The notes under the pieces are model-generated. The model saw only the letters and a program-made list of their open reading frames with translations. It made no database searches and was not told the origin of the DNA. The position numbers were made by a program, and so were the translations under genes. Positions 1 to 12,829 of a stretch of 64,000 bases of DNA are shown one piece after another; position 1 is the first letter of the stretch; each line of letters begins with the position of its first letter. Source of the stretch: Rhizophagus irregularis (Eukaryota > Glomeromycota > Glomeromycetes > Glomerales > Glomeraceae); the NCBI RefSeq assembly GCF_026210795.1, contig NC_089442.1, positions 2,480,001 through 2,544,000 of the forward strand, written 5' to 3'.

Positions 1-75
1 AAAGTTATTTGTGATCTAATTATACTTATTATATATTGACTTTGATTCGCAATTTTTTGTAATTTATTTATCAAC

Positions 76-3000
76 ATGTCGGAAACTTGTAAAAGTACAA
101 ATGAGGAATTATTTCAATCAAATAAAACTAAACAACACGAATCGATTATGCAAAATGAAAGGGATTTCCTTCCTAAATTTTTAGCAGTGCAACATGAAAA
201 CTTTCATTCAGAAACTTTTGAAAATAGTGTTCTTGACGAAAATAATAATAATGTTTCGAAAGAGAATAGTGTAAAATCATTACAATCTAATAACGTATCA
301 ATAGATTATGTTTTAACTCATTTTAAAGCAATGGAAAAAATGGAAGCCAATGAAACGTTGAATGATAATTTTACTCAACTTAATTTCAATATTATAAGTG
401 CTGAGCCTTTCAAAAGTAATCATACACAATCGAAAAATGAACGTTCAGACATTTCTCGTTGTTATGATAATAATTCTTTGAGATCAGCGCCCACTTCATT
501 TATCATGAATGTTGTGGATGATCGTTCTTCGCGCTCATCGGTTGATTCACGCGTCTCCACTCCTTCATGGACTGTCGGATCAAATTTAAACTTTCCGATA
601 GACTCTGATAATCGAACATTCAAACAGGCAAAAATTATTAAATCGTGTGGAAAAAATAACGGGAATAATCATAAAGTGACATTTATAGGTGATTTAAATC
701 ATGAAAGAGCTCCAGAAGAGCAAATGCAAACAGTTCAGTTTGACGAAAAAGAACTCGATTTTAAGAATAAAAATGGCGAAAAGGTAGAAATTTATGGTAT
801 TCTTTTTTGCGAACAAATTCTAAATACCTTTTAATAGGTTATTATGGCGGTAAATCATAGAAATCGTAAATTGGGGTGTGCTTATTATAATTTGGAAACT
901 TCCAAATTATATCTTATGGAAGATATCGATGAAACATTTCCATACGATTTATTAAATTTATGTAATATATAAATTGTTTTATTATTACATACATATATAA
1001 ATTATTAATATAAATTATTATATTTTATAGTACGTTATCAAATTCTACCCACAGTTATTATAGCAAATTCTAATGCAGATGATGATTTTATCGAAATTCT
1101 AAAAATGCAAGGTTTTAATAAATTTACTACAAATGTTACTTCACCATATTATTTGCTTAAAATTTGAACAATATATCAGATGATTCTATTTCCGTTGAAC
1201 CTGAGCTTATCATTCGACCAAGTACTGAATTCTTATATACTTCAGCGAAGATGAGACTGCTCTCGGTTCGTTTTGGAGAATATAACCACGTGACTTCAAA
1301 CCTTGAATCAAGCAAGAGGGAAACATATTTACAATTATCATGTGTTGTGAATATGGAAAGCGTTGAAACTGTAAGAAAAAAATCTATCCATTCTCTTAAC
1401 AATTAAAAATTAAATATAAAGTAACATTCATTTATAAAGATATGTTGTGCTGGCGCGTTAATAAGTTATATTTCAAGAGCCAAAATAACAGAAGGAATTC
1501 CTGAAGATCAACCTTTAGATATTTCAGAAATTGAGCAATTCTCTTTGTATGAAACAATTTTTTTAGTCGCATGTTATTTACTATTTACTTATAACTTGAT
1601 CTGAACAATTTGAACAGAAAGAGATTCTTACATATAAATTCAGACGCGTTATGGTATTTTATATTTTTTTCGATTTGCAATACAGTATATACAATATTGA
1701 ATAAACATTAAAAAAATTCGCCAAAATTTTAGTTCGCTTCAAATCTTTGAAGATGAATCGCATCCGAACATGCATATGCGAGCCAGAAGCAAAGAAGGAT
1801 TATCTCTTTTTGGTACGAAACCATATTTTTTAATTATTTAAAATCAATATCTAAGATATTGAAATTTTATAAAGGTATCCTCAATAATACGCGAACTACA
1901 TCTGGAAAACAACTACTTAAGCAATGGTTTCTTCGACCTACTCTCGATTTAGATATTATTGACGAGAGACATCGTACTATCGAATGTTTTCTACAAACAG
2001 ATAATTTGGAAAATTCCGAACAGTTGGTTTCTTGCCTTAAAAACATAAAGAACATCCCAAAAATTATAGATAATATGAAAGGAAATTTGAATATTAAAGA
2101 TTGGCAATCTTTGTTACAGGTTTAACGTTAAATTTCCCTTGTTTAAATAGTAAAATTTTCGATCACTAACAATAAATACACAATAGTTTGCCTTTTATTG
2201 CCTGAAAATACGCAATATCGTACGTGAATTAAATCATAGTGAAAATATACAAATTTTTACTAAGGTACGTATGTACGCTATAAAATGTTATTCGTGATAC
2301 TTTGTTAAATTTTCGTTCTTTGAAAAACAGATTAAAGAAACATTCATAGTGGCCGATTTGAAAGATATTGGATCTTATATAAATGTGGTAAATTCGATGA
2401 TCGTTTGTTTAAAATACTGTACTTTAACAGAAATAAATAAATATACATTCGTAAAAAAGATTGATTTTGACGAGAGTGTCAAAGAAAATAGAATCGTAGT
2501 CAAGTCTCATATTGATGAGGTAATCTAAAAATTGAATTCTATTTGTGTCGTAACTAATATCCTTATTCAAATATGAATTAGGAACTTGATCATATGAAAA
2601 GAACTTATGATGGATTAGACGATTTTTTGGTAAAAAAAAATTTATAAAAGCAGCATTAATACAACGATCATTATTCGAGTATTTGAACTTCTAAACAAAT
2701 TATCGATTAGTCCGAAGTTGCGCGCGAAATTAGCACAACTATACCTTCTGAATTTGCTTTAACGCTGAATGTAATATATTTCCCCCAATTGGGATATCTC
2801 ATTACGGTCCCATTGAAACCAGAATGGAAAAAAGAAGATGATTTTAAAATTGATGGGCTATATTATCAAGTAAAATCAGATTAATCAGATTACTAACTAT
2901 TTTTATGTAAGGAACAGACAATTATTATGACTTCATTTTTCCTTTATAGTTCAGCACTGCAACTACAGTTTATTACAAAAATGACAGAATGAAAGGTGAA

Positions 3001-4766
3001 TAATTATCATAAGTGTTATGAGCGAAGAGAATTAATTGCTTAAAAAAGCGTTATATTGTATTAGAACTCGACGAGTATTTAGGAGATATACACGGACTTA
3101 TTGTTGGTAAATTTCGTATAAATTTTTTTTCTAATACCTAATGGGCTAATAGTAATTTGAAGTATTTTAAAAATAGATCGAGAAATTGAAATAATGCAAA
3201 AACTTCAAGATCATATATTAGAGTATGCCTCGCTATTATTAAATGCTACAGCAGCTTGTGCGGAACTTGACTGGTAGGAATAATGCTAAACTAAATTAAC
3301 ATGGCAGACACAGTTAATAACATATAATATGATTAGTTTACTTTCTTTAGCGGAATCTGCAAGAAAATTCAAATATTGTCGGCCCCACTTAGTAAACGAA
3401 AACATTCTAGAAATTGTGAAAGGGAGGTAGGCAGAAAAGAATCAGATGCTACACTACAATTATTCTATTGAATAATACATATTGTATTTTACAAGGCATC
3501 CTTTACAAGAACTTTGTGTCGATATTTTTGTTGCCAATGACATAAAAATTGCTGGTGGAAATGGCATTATAACTAATGAAAATGTAGATAATGATAGCGC
3601 GACAAGTTCAGCATATAAAAGTATAATGCTGCTTAGCGGCGCCAATTATTCTGGTAAAAGCGTATATTTGAAACAAGTTGCACTAATTACTTACATGGCA
3701 CATATCGGAAGGTAATAAGCTCAAAAAAACTATACAAATGAAAGGAAAAAAATAAATTAAATCCGTTTTACTTGAAAGCTTCGTACCAGCTGATTCAGCT
3801 ACTATTGGCCTAACTGATAAAATTTTTACTCGTGTGCAAACAAGAGAAACTGTATCCAAGGTAAAATTACAAATATAGCAATAATAAAATGTTGCGACAC
3901 CATATTCACAAATTCTTCAAAGATTCAAAGTGCGTTTATGATAGACTTGCAACAAATATCAATCGCGCTTCGTAACTCTACGTCGAGATCGTTATTAATA
4001 TTCGATGAATTTGGAAAAGGAACCGGCTCGACAGGTAATTTTCCATAATGATAATTATAAATAACCAATATAATTCTGTAACTTAAACGTTTATTTAGAT
4101 GGAGCAGGTTTGTTTTGTGGAGTAATAGAACATCTGTTAAAACGTGGAAGAGATTGTCCGAAAGTTATTGCCGCAACGCATTTTCATGGTAAATTTCCAT
4201 TTTTTTTATTAAATTAGTAAATCCAATTATTTACACGAATTTACAATGCTAGAAATTTTCGAAAACAATCTTCTCCCTCAAGCATTGCCTATTTCATTGG
4301 CCACAATGGAAATCATGAGGGATGACGAGAAAGAAGAATTGGCCTTTCTATATCGGTACGAAATATCGAGATTATTAAATAAATTTGACTATAATAATGC
4401 TTTTTCGTATTAAGTCTTGTGCCAGGCCGCAGCACTACTTCTTGGGGAACATTTTGTGCAGCCTTTGCAGGAATGCCCTCTCATATAGTTAAAAGAGGTA
4501 AAAAATTGTTAATATAAATTACATCAATGTACTGTATATCTTAGCCCTTCTTTTTTTTAAAAAATAATAATAATAATAAAGCATCACATTTATCACAACT
4601 TTTTGCTCGATACGAATCTATCCCACCATCTTTCGGTGATGACCATGAACGTCGAACATATGCTACTTGTGAACAAGTAGCAAGAAGATTCGTTCATTTA
4701 GATTTCAATGGCCAAGATTCAGGATTAGAAAATTTCTTAGAATGGGTAAGCCGAGAATGTGAATAA
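76..4766 (+). CDS. MSH5: MutS homolog 5, meiotic mismatch-repair family protein
   Basis: MSH5 pairs with MSH4 and stabilises recombination intermediates for meiotic crossing-over. It has no mismatch-repair role in studied species. I read 23 exons: 76-783, 838-961, 1031-1111, 1180-1370, 1440-1546, 1618-1653, 1733-1812, 1875-2119, 2187-2264, 2331-2519, 2582-2629, 2711-2869, 2950-2995, 3065-3106, 3177-3273, 3337-3426, 3496-3711, 3779-3860, 3923-4034, 4099-4188, 4253-4355, 4415-4497, 4582-4766. All junctions keep frame and give 1063 aa. The MutS core and lever region run from about residue 237. Walker A is GANYSGKS (822-829), with Ala where MutS proteins usually have Pro. Walker B is LLIFDE (897-902), followed by the FGKGT segment. 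Exon 1 alone encodes a 236-residue Asn/Ser-rich N-terminal extension that I cannot match to a domain. The first ATG in that open frame was taken as start. All introns are GT-AG. Confidence 0.93.
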
Positions 4767-5826
4767 CATACTTTAGTACTAATTAAAGATAAAATAAAAT
4801 ATAAAATAACCTCCAAAAATGCTTAAATAAATTTTATTTAAATAATATATATATATCGCTTAATTTTTGCAAATCACGTGATTTAGGTCGATTTTAAAAA
4901 ATTGTTTTATCGAAGCAAATTTTTGAAATTTTTGCTTAGTAATACATTGCAATACAGTTGATTAGCAATACTTATCAATAAAATCATATCAGATTCGAAA
5001 TCGTAATCATTTTCCTATGTATTTATCTGCACTAAGAAACTTGGTATCTATCGTTGGTTTAAAAAGCAAAGGAAAAATTACTATTAAACCGTCTCCTTCT
5101 GGTACTTACCCGTCTGCCACCAGGTGTAATAACATTTAACTTAAAATACTTTTGCTTGGTTTAATCATAACTTCTAACTCTTTCTTCACGTGCCTTTTTC
5201 ATCACATGGATAATCTCTTTATTTCTCTTTTCTTAACAAACTTATCATTGTTTCACTAAGAAACCTTCATTACTCCTTTTATTCTTTTGACAAATCTCCT
5301 TTTTATAACCAAAATGCAAGAGTTTCCCTTTCTTTAATATACTTTCAATTCACTCATCTTTAATGTTAATATTAATTAAAATATAAATATAAATTTAATG
5401 AACTGAACTTTAATAATCTGGACTTTTATTTAAAGATAATTTCTGTTTTACATTTTCAAAAGGGTAATATCAAACCTAAGTCCAAAATCCATCCTATTTA
5501 TACATTTTAAAATTATACTAATCAATAAACTATTATTTTTGCTTGGTTTTCTATCATTACCTTTTGCTACCCAATCTCCTATAACTCCACATTCATATAA
5601 TTTTGTTTTTACATCTTCATTTAATTTACATAATATAAGAATGATAAAAGAAATAATTTCTAAAGGCAAAATAGTGGCAAAATAATAAAAGAAATATTTT
5701 TTATAACTAAAATTATACTTCCCAGTAAAATTAAAAAGTTATTGTTAAAATATTATATTATAAGCAAAATCAATCAATTATGTCAGCCATAATTATTATT
5801 AATAAATATATGAATTATAGCATGTT
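4767..5826. other. 3' flank of MSH5, no clear gene
   Basis: AT-rich sequence. One open stretch (4993-5139) follows a good acceptor and is in phase with a possible donor at 4746. It would give MSH5 an alternative C terminus of 49 codons (including GLKSKGKITIKPSPSG). The simple reading stops at 4766 and already reaches the usual MSH5 C-terminal end, so the alternative exon is only a possibility. A CACGTG box lies near 4877. Confidence 0.4.
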
Positions 5827-6117
5827 AGGATCCCAAATAATACTAATATAACTCATAAATAAACTTTAAGTACTGAAGTAAAAATACATTTTATGACAAT
5901 AATGAAGCTAGAAATGCGATTTTACTATCATTAGAATCCTCTTATCAAGACAAATCTAATGATATAAATTCTATTAAAATCGAATCACTGGTTGTATTAA
6001 AAACATGGATATATAGGATAATGAAATTTTGAAAATACCCCTGTAATACACAACTTTTGAAAAATTTTAATATTAGCAAACTCAAATGTGAGTTGTATTA
6101 GTATTGTTCAGAGTCCT
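5827..6117 (-). repeat. GGATCC-type MITE, copy 1
   Basis: A roughly 290-bp non-coding element with inverted ends: AGGATCCCAAATAATACTAA on the left and the reverse complement of a similar sequence (TTAGTATTGTTCAGAGTCCT) on the right. Its interior is the reverse complement of the copies at 6294-6611 and 43601-43906. No coding capacity. It contains the shared palindrome around GATTCGTCT in degraded form (5930-5970). Confidence 0.7.
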
Positions 6118-6293
6118 GTTATGTCATTATATTATGTCTGTAATAATTCAATGCTGATGAGTATAACTAAAATAATAAAAGAAATAGTTTTAAATTAATT
6201 ACTAATTATTTATTATATTAAGACAATATATGTAATTATATTATTAATCAAATTACTAAAAATAATTTTCCTATCAATTAAATGCAGTATTAG

Positions 6294-6611
6294 ACAAGAA
6301 CTCAAATAATACTGAGTACAACTTACATTTGAGTTTGCTTAGAGTTTATATTGAAATTTTTAAAAGTTATGTATTATAGAGGTAATTTCAAAATTTCATT
6401 ATCTTATATACAGTATCTTTATTTTAACATAACCAGTGATTCAATTTTAATAAAATTATATATATCATTAGATTCGTCTTAATAAAAGAATTCTAATAAT
6501 AGTAAAATTGCATTTCTAGTTTTAATATTAACAGAATTATATCATAAAATATATTTTTACTTTAGTATTTAAAGTTTATTTATAAGTTATATTAGTATTA
6601 TTTGAAATCCT
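6294..6611 (+). repeat. GGATCC-type MITE, copy 2
   Basis: Same family as 5827-6117 but in opposite orientation, so the pair forms a large imperfect inverted repeat around a spacer of about 175 bp. The ends are more degraded than those of copy 3 (43601-43906). The interior contains ATTAGATTCGTCTTAATAAA, the shared palindrome. Confidence 0.68.
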
Positions 6612-8115
6612 ACCAGACATAAATATCTGACCCATAAAAATTTCCAAGATTAAAGATTAATAATAATTCTGATCATTTGCAAAATTATAAGTTTATACAA
6701 TCTATAAATCAGGAATTAAATGATAAGTAAATTTTATATCACAAAATATCTTAATAAATAATATGAAATTGTTTTTTTACATGATTATCCAGTAGAATTA
6801 AAGTGGAAATATAAAAAAAATTGCAATTTATATTCACTGTAACAAGTCTACAGTAATTTATTAAGTTAAAAAATACCATTAAAATAAAGTATTTAATTGA
6901 TGAATAAAAGTCAAATAAACCTTGCAATACAATTAAGATATAAGACAAATGAATTGTGAAGCTGGTAGCAAAAAATATAATACTACTAGTACTGAAATAC
7001 AATAAAAACTTGAACAATAAGATATTAAGATTAGTTTAAAGACAGTTAGATAACATATTAGTAAATCTAAAGGTAAAAACTTTCAAAATTTTTACTTTTT
7101 AAAAACCATTAAACTAAATGATTGCAATAGGCAAAAAAACATAAATTTTGATTGAAAACAAATTATTTTTACTAATAAAAGTATCTTTCAATTATTTTAG
7201 TAGGATCTTAAATAGGTAACAATATAGAATTTGTGTAGAATAATCCAAAAAAGTGTAGATTATTTCCTTTTTTAAATAATTCTGACTAGCATTATATAAT
7301 ATTAGTCCTGAAGAGATGTGTAGAACTATTAGTAAATTATGCTAATTTCTTGTATCTTATTACCTATTTGTATATTGTTCAAGATCCTATTTCAATTAAA
7401 TAGAAAGATCTAGCAGTTTATTGGAAAACAAAAATATTCTATATAATTAAATATTTATAGAAGGTTTTATATTTGAAATTGTTTTTCTTTTAAAAAATTT
7501 GGTAAATTAATTTGCTTTAAGTAAAATCTGAATGTTTTTTTTATATATAACATTTATGAAAGAAATCTCTTGTCTTTTACCTATAAACTTTTTGGTAAAA
7601 ATAACATAAACTGAATCTTATAAAAAATAATGATTTCAAGCATTGTTCAAAAATATATAAAAAATGGAAAGAAGAAAATAAAGTAGTTGTACTTTCTTAA
7701 CCATTTATATTTTTCAATCAAAATCCAATAGAAAATGTATAGCAACTTTTAAAAATTAAAACATCAAAAAAAAAATTTGTACAACTAGAAAATTAAAGTG
7801 AAATTAACAAAAGAGTAAAATTAATTATTAGTTTAATTAGCTAATAATTTTATCAATAGTATGAAAAGAAGGGTTGTAATATTAATAAAGGTGGAAGAAG
7901 ATTATATTATATATTAATAATTAGAGTTTATTTTATATTTTATAATAAAAAAAAAATTTTTATTTATTTATTATTGATTTTTTTTTTGGCGAGATTGAAT
8001 GCTTATGTTTAGCATTATATTTATTTATTAAATAAATATTTATTTAAAATTCTAATATCTTTTTATATAATATAATTATTGTATAAGTATAATATAATTA
8101 TATATGATTAGGGTG
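6612..8115. other. AT-rich intergenic DNA
   Basis: No reading frame with protein character on either strand. Only the small MITE at 7202-7388 is identifiable. Confidence 0.6.
7202..7388. repeat. Small MITE with AGGATCTT ends
   Basis: The ends AGGATCTTAAATAGGTAAC and (reverse complement) AGGATCTTGAACAATATAC form terminal inverted repeats around about 150 bp of AT-rich non-coding DNA. Confidence 0.5.
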
Positions 8116-8203
8116 CTGTCAGATATTACCCAATATTTTAAGGGAAGGAGAGGTAATTAAAGATCTTAGGTTATATACAATACTATATAAGGAATTATAT
8201 ATA

Positions 8204-10799
8204 CAGTTCACCCTCACTATAGTGAATCTCTCGGGCTGAAGATTGAGATTTACTATAGTAAGGGAATTCACTAATCACGTATAGCGAATAAAGATAAGAT
8301 TTTTGCTATATCAAAAGTCTTATAATCACGTGATGACGATAATTATGACTTGACTAAGCAATAATTTATATTTTAAAAAAACATATGCAATAAAATAAAT
8401 TTTCTTTGTTTTTTTTAATAAACTTGTGCATAAATACTTTTTATATTTGTGACATTCAAAGATTATTACTTTATTAAGTATAATAAACGCAATTATTGTA
8501 AATCTGTAATACAATCATTTATAAAGACAATCCTGATCAATCTGGTACTCGATAAAACCTTCATATTCTTCTTCATGATTATAAAAGTCCCTTTCATTAA
8601 AATATAAAGTTTCAAAATTAATATTATCAACGTCCATAATATTATCTTTAACACCTTCTCTCATATTATTATTACCAATACCGTCAACACTGTTGTTAGA
8701 TTTAACGAACAGGTTCAAACTCGTTTGCTTTTTTAAAAAAAAATTATTTCTATAAACCTCCTTCCTAGCTTTTTTCATTGCTTAAAGTGCACTTTTATCA
8801 ATAATATCTTGACTATTATTTTGTTCTAAATAGATAAATATTTTATTAAATGCGGCTAAAACTTCAGAGCTAGATACTAAAGTAATTTCACTATCACTTT
8901 TATTGTCAGAAATGGAATTATTTTCTTTAAGAATGGCAACAATCTGCTCTTCAGTTAGTGTCTCACCATCAATTTCATTTTCTTGATCTATTCTAATATA
9001 TTCTTCGGCAGTAAGAGGGTATGTATATTCAAGTTTATCAATTAAATCTTGAATTTCTCTACGTTCATTCTCTTCTGTCTCTTTATGTTCATTCTTTTCT
9101 ATTTCATCTTGAGAATCTGTATCATCTAATGGCAAAATTCCTGCATCTTTCCAGCAGTTAAATATAGTTTTGGAAAGAACTTTATTCCAAGCTGAAACCA
9201 CATATTTAATAGCTTTTTTGATATTAATTGGTGACTTACTATTGCCTGTTTCTTGTTGAAAATCAAAGGCTTTGATATGATTTTGAAGGAGTAATTTTCG
9301 ATAGTGTGCCTACAAATATACAAATACAGTAAATCAACTTTGTAATAAATAAAAAATTGCATTAAAATTTTAGAGTTATTTACCTTAAAGTTATTGATAA
9401 TACCTTTGTAGGTGTGCAGTTGTGTTAGGAGGTAAAAACTTAATTTCTATATTAGTTAATTCCACACCTTCATATAAAGCATGAACGGGAGCATTATCTA
9501 CAAGAAGAAGAATTTTTCTTCCTTTTAATCTCATTGTTGCATCAAGCTGACGAATCCAGTCATTCTAAATTGAGACTTGCATCCAAGCTTTTATATTCCA
9601 GTAATATTCTACTGGTAAGGATGACTTTGGTAAGTTTTTTAAGGAACGGGAGTTTTTGTATTTATGAATGAATGCTGGTTTAAGCTTTTCTGTACCAGTT
9701 GCATTAGAACAAAGGAGAATTGTCACCCGATCTTTTGATTGTTTTCGTCCAGATACAGGTTTATTAGAAATTGTTCTTTTAGGTTCCATTTTCCAATAGA
9801 GACCAATTTCATCACAATTGAAAACATCATCAAGACTATATCCACGAATCAAATCTTGAAGCTCCTTCCTAAATTCATCAAGTTTTTCAAGTGGCGCACT
9901 TGCAGCTTCTCCTTGCTTTAAATAACAAAAAAGATTACGTCTTTTTTTAAATCTGTCAATCCAACCATTACTTCCTTTAAAATTTTCGATCTTATATAAA
10001 GATGCAAACATCATGGCTTTTTCATGTAAAACTTGATCACTAATATCAACACCATTTTCCAAAGCTTTTAATACCCATAATGTAAGTGCTTCTTCAATTT
10101 CTGGAAAAATCGCCTTAACTTGTCTTTTTCCTTTAGCTTCAGGTGCTTGGGGATCAATTTCAAGCCACTTTTGTGAATTTTTTAACGTATTACTAATACA
10201 TCCTTCACTAACATCAAATAATTTTGCTAGTTCTTTATTTTTTATAGAAGGTTCATTGACTTTTTTAAGACATATTTCGTGTTTTCAAGTGGGAACAAGG
10301 AAGCTCTTTTTGGCAAAGTTTTTTTCTTGGAATATTTTACCTTTACCTTTATAAGCTATTGAAAAGTACGCAAAATTTTGTATTTTGAGTTTTAGGCATA
10401 GTAGCGTTAATGTGTGAAGAAAATAATTAACTGAATTGGGATTATTTTATTATCAATCAAAGATAAATATGATATTTTCCCTTTTTAGTTTAAATCACGA
10501 AATTTTTCTAGCTTCTAAAGGCAAATTGAATATTCAAATAAATTTCATATGATCAAAAATTCACTAATTAATTGTGTAACATTTTAAAAATTCGTTATAG
10601 TGAAAATCTTCATTATATCAAGGGTCATTTTATTAATACTGGTTCCAGAATTTAAATTCGAATTACGAGTTACAGAGAATTTATTATAAAAATTCACTAT
10701 ACCAAGAATTATTATTTATAAAAAAAACCGTACCTGAACTTTTCTTTATTATAGCAAATTATTCACTATATAAAAATTCACTATAGGAAGGGTGAACTG
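8204..10799 (-). mobile_element. pogo/Tigger-like DNA transposon (Tc1/mariner superfamily)
   Basis: The inverted ends CAGTTCACCCTCACTATAG and CAGTTCACCCTTCCTATAG are flanked on both sides by TA (8202-8203 and 10800-10801), the usual target duplication of this superfamily. Repeats of the ATTCACTATA type occur inside both ends. The only coding content is the decayed transposase on the minus strand. The length (2596 bp) fits a full-size element, so it is decayed by point changes rather than internally deleted. Confidence 0.85.
8515..10399 (-). pseudogene. Broken pogo/Tigger-type transposase
   Basis: Read on the minus strand, the order is an N-terminal CENP-B-like helix-turn-helix (near KNKELAKLFDVSEGCISN), a second CENP-B HTH (KGSNGWIDRFKKRRN, about 9960), and a DDE domain. 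The DDE domain shows the first aspartate in FNCDEIGLYWK (about 9810) and the second in LLLVDNAPVHA (about 9510). Breaks: a frameshift near 10282 before the first HTH; an in-frame TAG at about 9562 between IKAWMQVSI and NDWIRQLD; a short frame-breaking deletion near 9405 at the conserved Q-P-x-D-A position; and an in-frame TAA at 8779-8781. An intron with good borders (9310-9383) is retained. The C-terminal part is acidic, as in many pogo relatives. It cannot make an intact enzyme. Confidence 0.85.
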
Positions 10800-10869
10800 T
10801 ATAACATATCTTACTTAAAGGAGGGAGGTAAACTCTTATATTAAAGTGATATTAGGTAATATTTGACAG

Positions 10870-12829
10870 TTTATAATAATAAATATCTTTATAACTATGT
10901 TGATTTTGAATATTATACTAATATTATAATATATCTTCTATTTTTTCAAAGTTTACTTCACAAAATATTAATAATACTATTACTACTATCATTACTATTT
11001 AATATTTACTATTACTAAAAAAGTTTTCTCTATATTCAAATTTTTAATATTAAGTAAAAAAAAACTTTGAATAGCAGAAACAATTCCTTAATATCTGATT
11101 TTCAATCTATAAACTTATCAGTAATATTGGTTTAAATATCAACTTTAAATAATTAGAATTTAAGATTTTATTGAAATAGATAAATTGTAGGTCTCAAAAA
11201 TTATAATTATCTATTATAACTATACTTCTCCGCTAATTAATTACGTCGTATTTCGGCGAACGGACCAATTCACTATTTATTATAAAATTACTATGAATTA
11301 ATTACGTCTGTCAAAATACATTACGTCTGTCAAAATAAATTTAATTAGTATTTTGTCATTTTGACGAAAAGTATAATTATAACTAATTATACTATAAAAC
11401 TTATAGTTCTTTTTAATAATATAACTTCTAATGAGCATAAATTTTTTCAGAATATTTTTGAAATTAACACCATTTTTATCTATTAAATACAAAAAAGAAA
11501 AATAGCTATATATTAAAAGAATGAAAAATAAAAAATAATAAAAATAATAAAAATATAAAATAAAAAAAAATATACAACTGTAAATTAAATATTATCAATC
11601 AAAATATGTCTAAATTATTTTTAAAAAAATATTTTAAAGTAATAGTTTAGGTTAATAGAATATATCTATAATATTATTGTTAGATAAAATAAAAATTGGA
11701 TAAACTTCAAATACTTAATAAAAAACTTAAATTATATATATAAATATAAAAGAAAAAAAAATTCTAATAAAAAAAAAATTACAGAAATATATATATAGGA
11801 AAAACATAAATTTCTTTAAACAGTTATATAGTTAGATTTATATTTTAAAGGTTTATGTAATAAAGTATTCACAAATGTGATTAATAAAAGAATTAATAAA
11901 ACTTTAATAGCTAAAGAAAATATAATACAAAAGAATTTAAAAAAAAACTAAAAAATTATTATTATCATTTAAATTTAATAAGATTTATGATAGAATCCTA
12001 TTTACTTTTAATAGAAATTACTAAAATATAAATGATTTAAATTAATTTTTGAAAAAATGTAATTTAAACAAAAATAATATTTTTTATATATATAAAAAAG
12101 AATTTTCTAATTATTACCAAAGATTACTGGTAATTGAAATTATGATAAGTCTAGTAAAAATTGATAATTCTAGCTAATAGTGATGATTGCCCTAATAATT
12201 TGAGTAAAAAAATTATAAAAAAAAGTAATTATATTATTTAATATATTTTAGATCAAAGAATTCAAATAATTTCAATATAATTTTAGCTATTAAATAAATT
12301 AAATCATTTACTATAGAAAATAAATTCAGATTTCAGATTTTGGTAAAATATAATTTTATTATAAAAATCAATTTCAAAGCCATCTATACATTGAAATCAT
12401 AAGGTTAAGAATCCTATTATATATAGATAAATTAAATTACAAATAAAAAAGAAAATATTACACTAAGTTGTTTTGATTTTTTTTCTTTTTAAACCAGTTA
12501 ACTAAGAGATAGAATTGCTGGTAAAATTACCAATAAATTTGAAATTTTTACTGATATCTTTATTATAAATAAGTGGAATTCTTTTATGATAAACAATGAC
12601 CATTTATGCATAAAACTTTTTAAAAAAAGACTGGAATTATTTTTATGTTATACATCTTTATAATTCTTTAAATTTATTATTAATTCAATAAATTAGAAGA
12701 TGAAAAGCACAATTTGTATTCATTTCATTTTGAATTAAAAAGAAAGTTTAATAAATAGCCATTACAAAGGATAGATTGTGATTGTAAACTTATATATATA
12801 TAAGATAAATGAATGGATATTTTGTTTCA
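10870..12829. other. AT-rich intergenic DNA, nothing recognised
   Basis: Very AT-rich, with no reading frame of protein character. The segment 12380-12595 resembles the MITE at 43347-43571 (a shared run around TTTGATTTTTTTTCTTTTTA and TTTATTATAA) and is probably a diverged copy. Confidence 0.5.

Larger units (their letters stand above)
8116..10869. repeat. Older MITE-like element hosting a pogo-like transposon
   Basis: The left end CTGTCAGATATTACCCAATA pairs with the right end, whose reverse complement is CTGTCAAATATTACCTAATA. A second member of the family lies at 41222-41784 and shares both ends and the interior GGGAGGTAAACTCTTATA-like segment. Nearly all of the present length is the transposon at 8204-10799. 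The original element was therefore only about 160 bp. Confidence 0.65.

Noticed and set aside
4993-5139. Final exon of MSH5
   Set aside because: In phase and preceded by an acceptor, but the protein already ends at the usual family position by 4766; kept only as an alternative.
6751-7017. Hydrophobic 88-codon frame as a possible membrane peptide
   Set aside because: Expected by chance in such AT-rich DNA. No promoter, splice or conservation cue.
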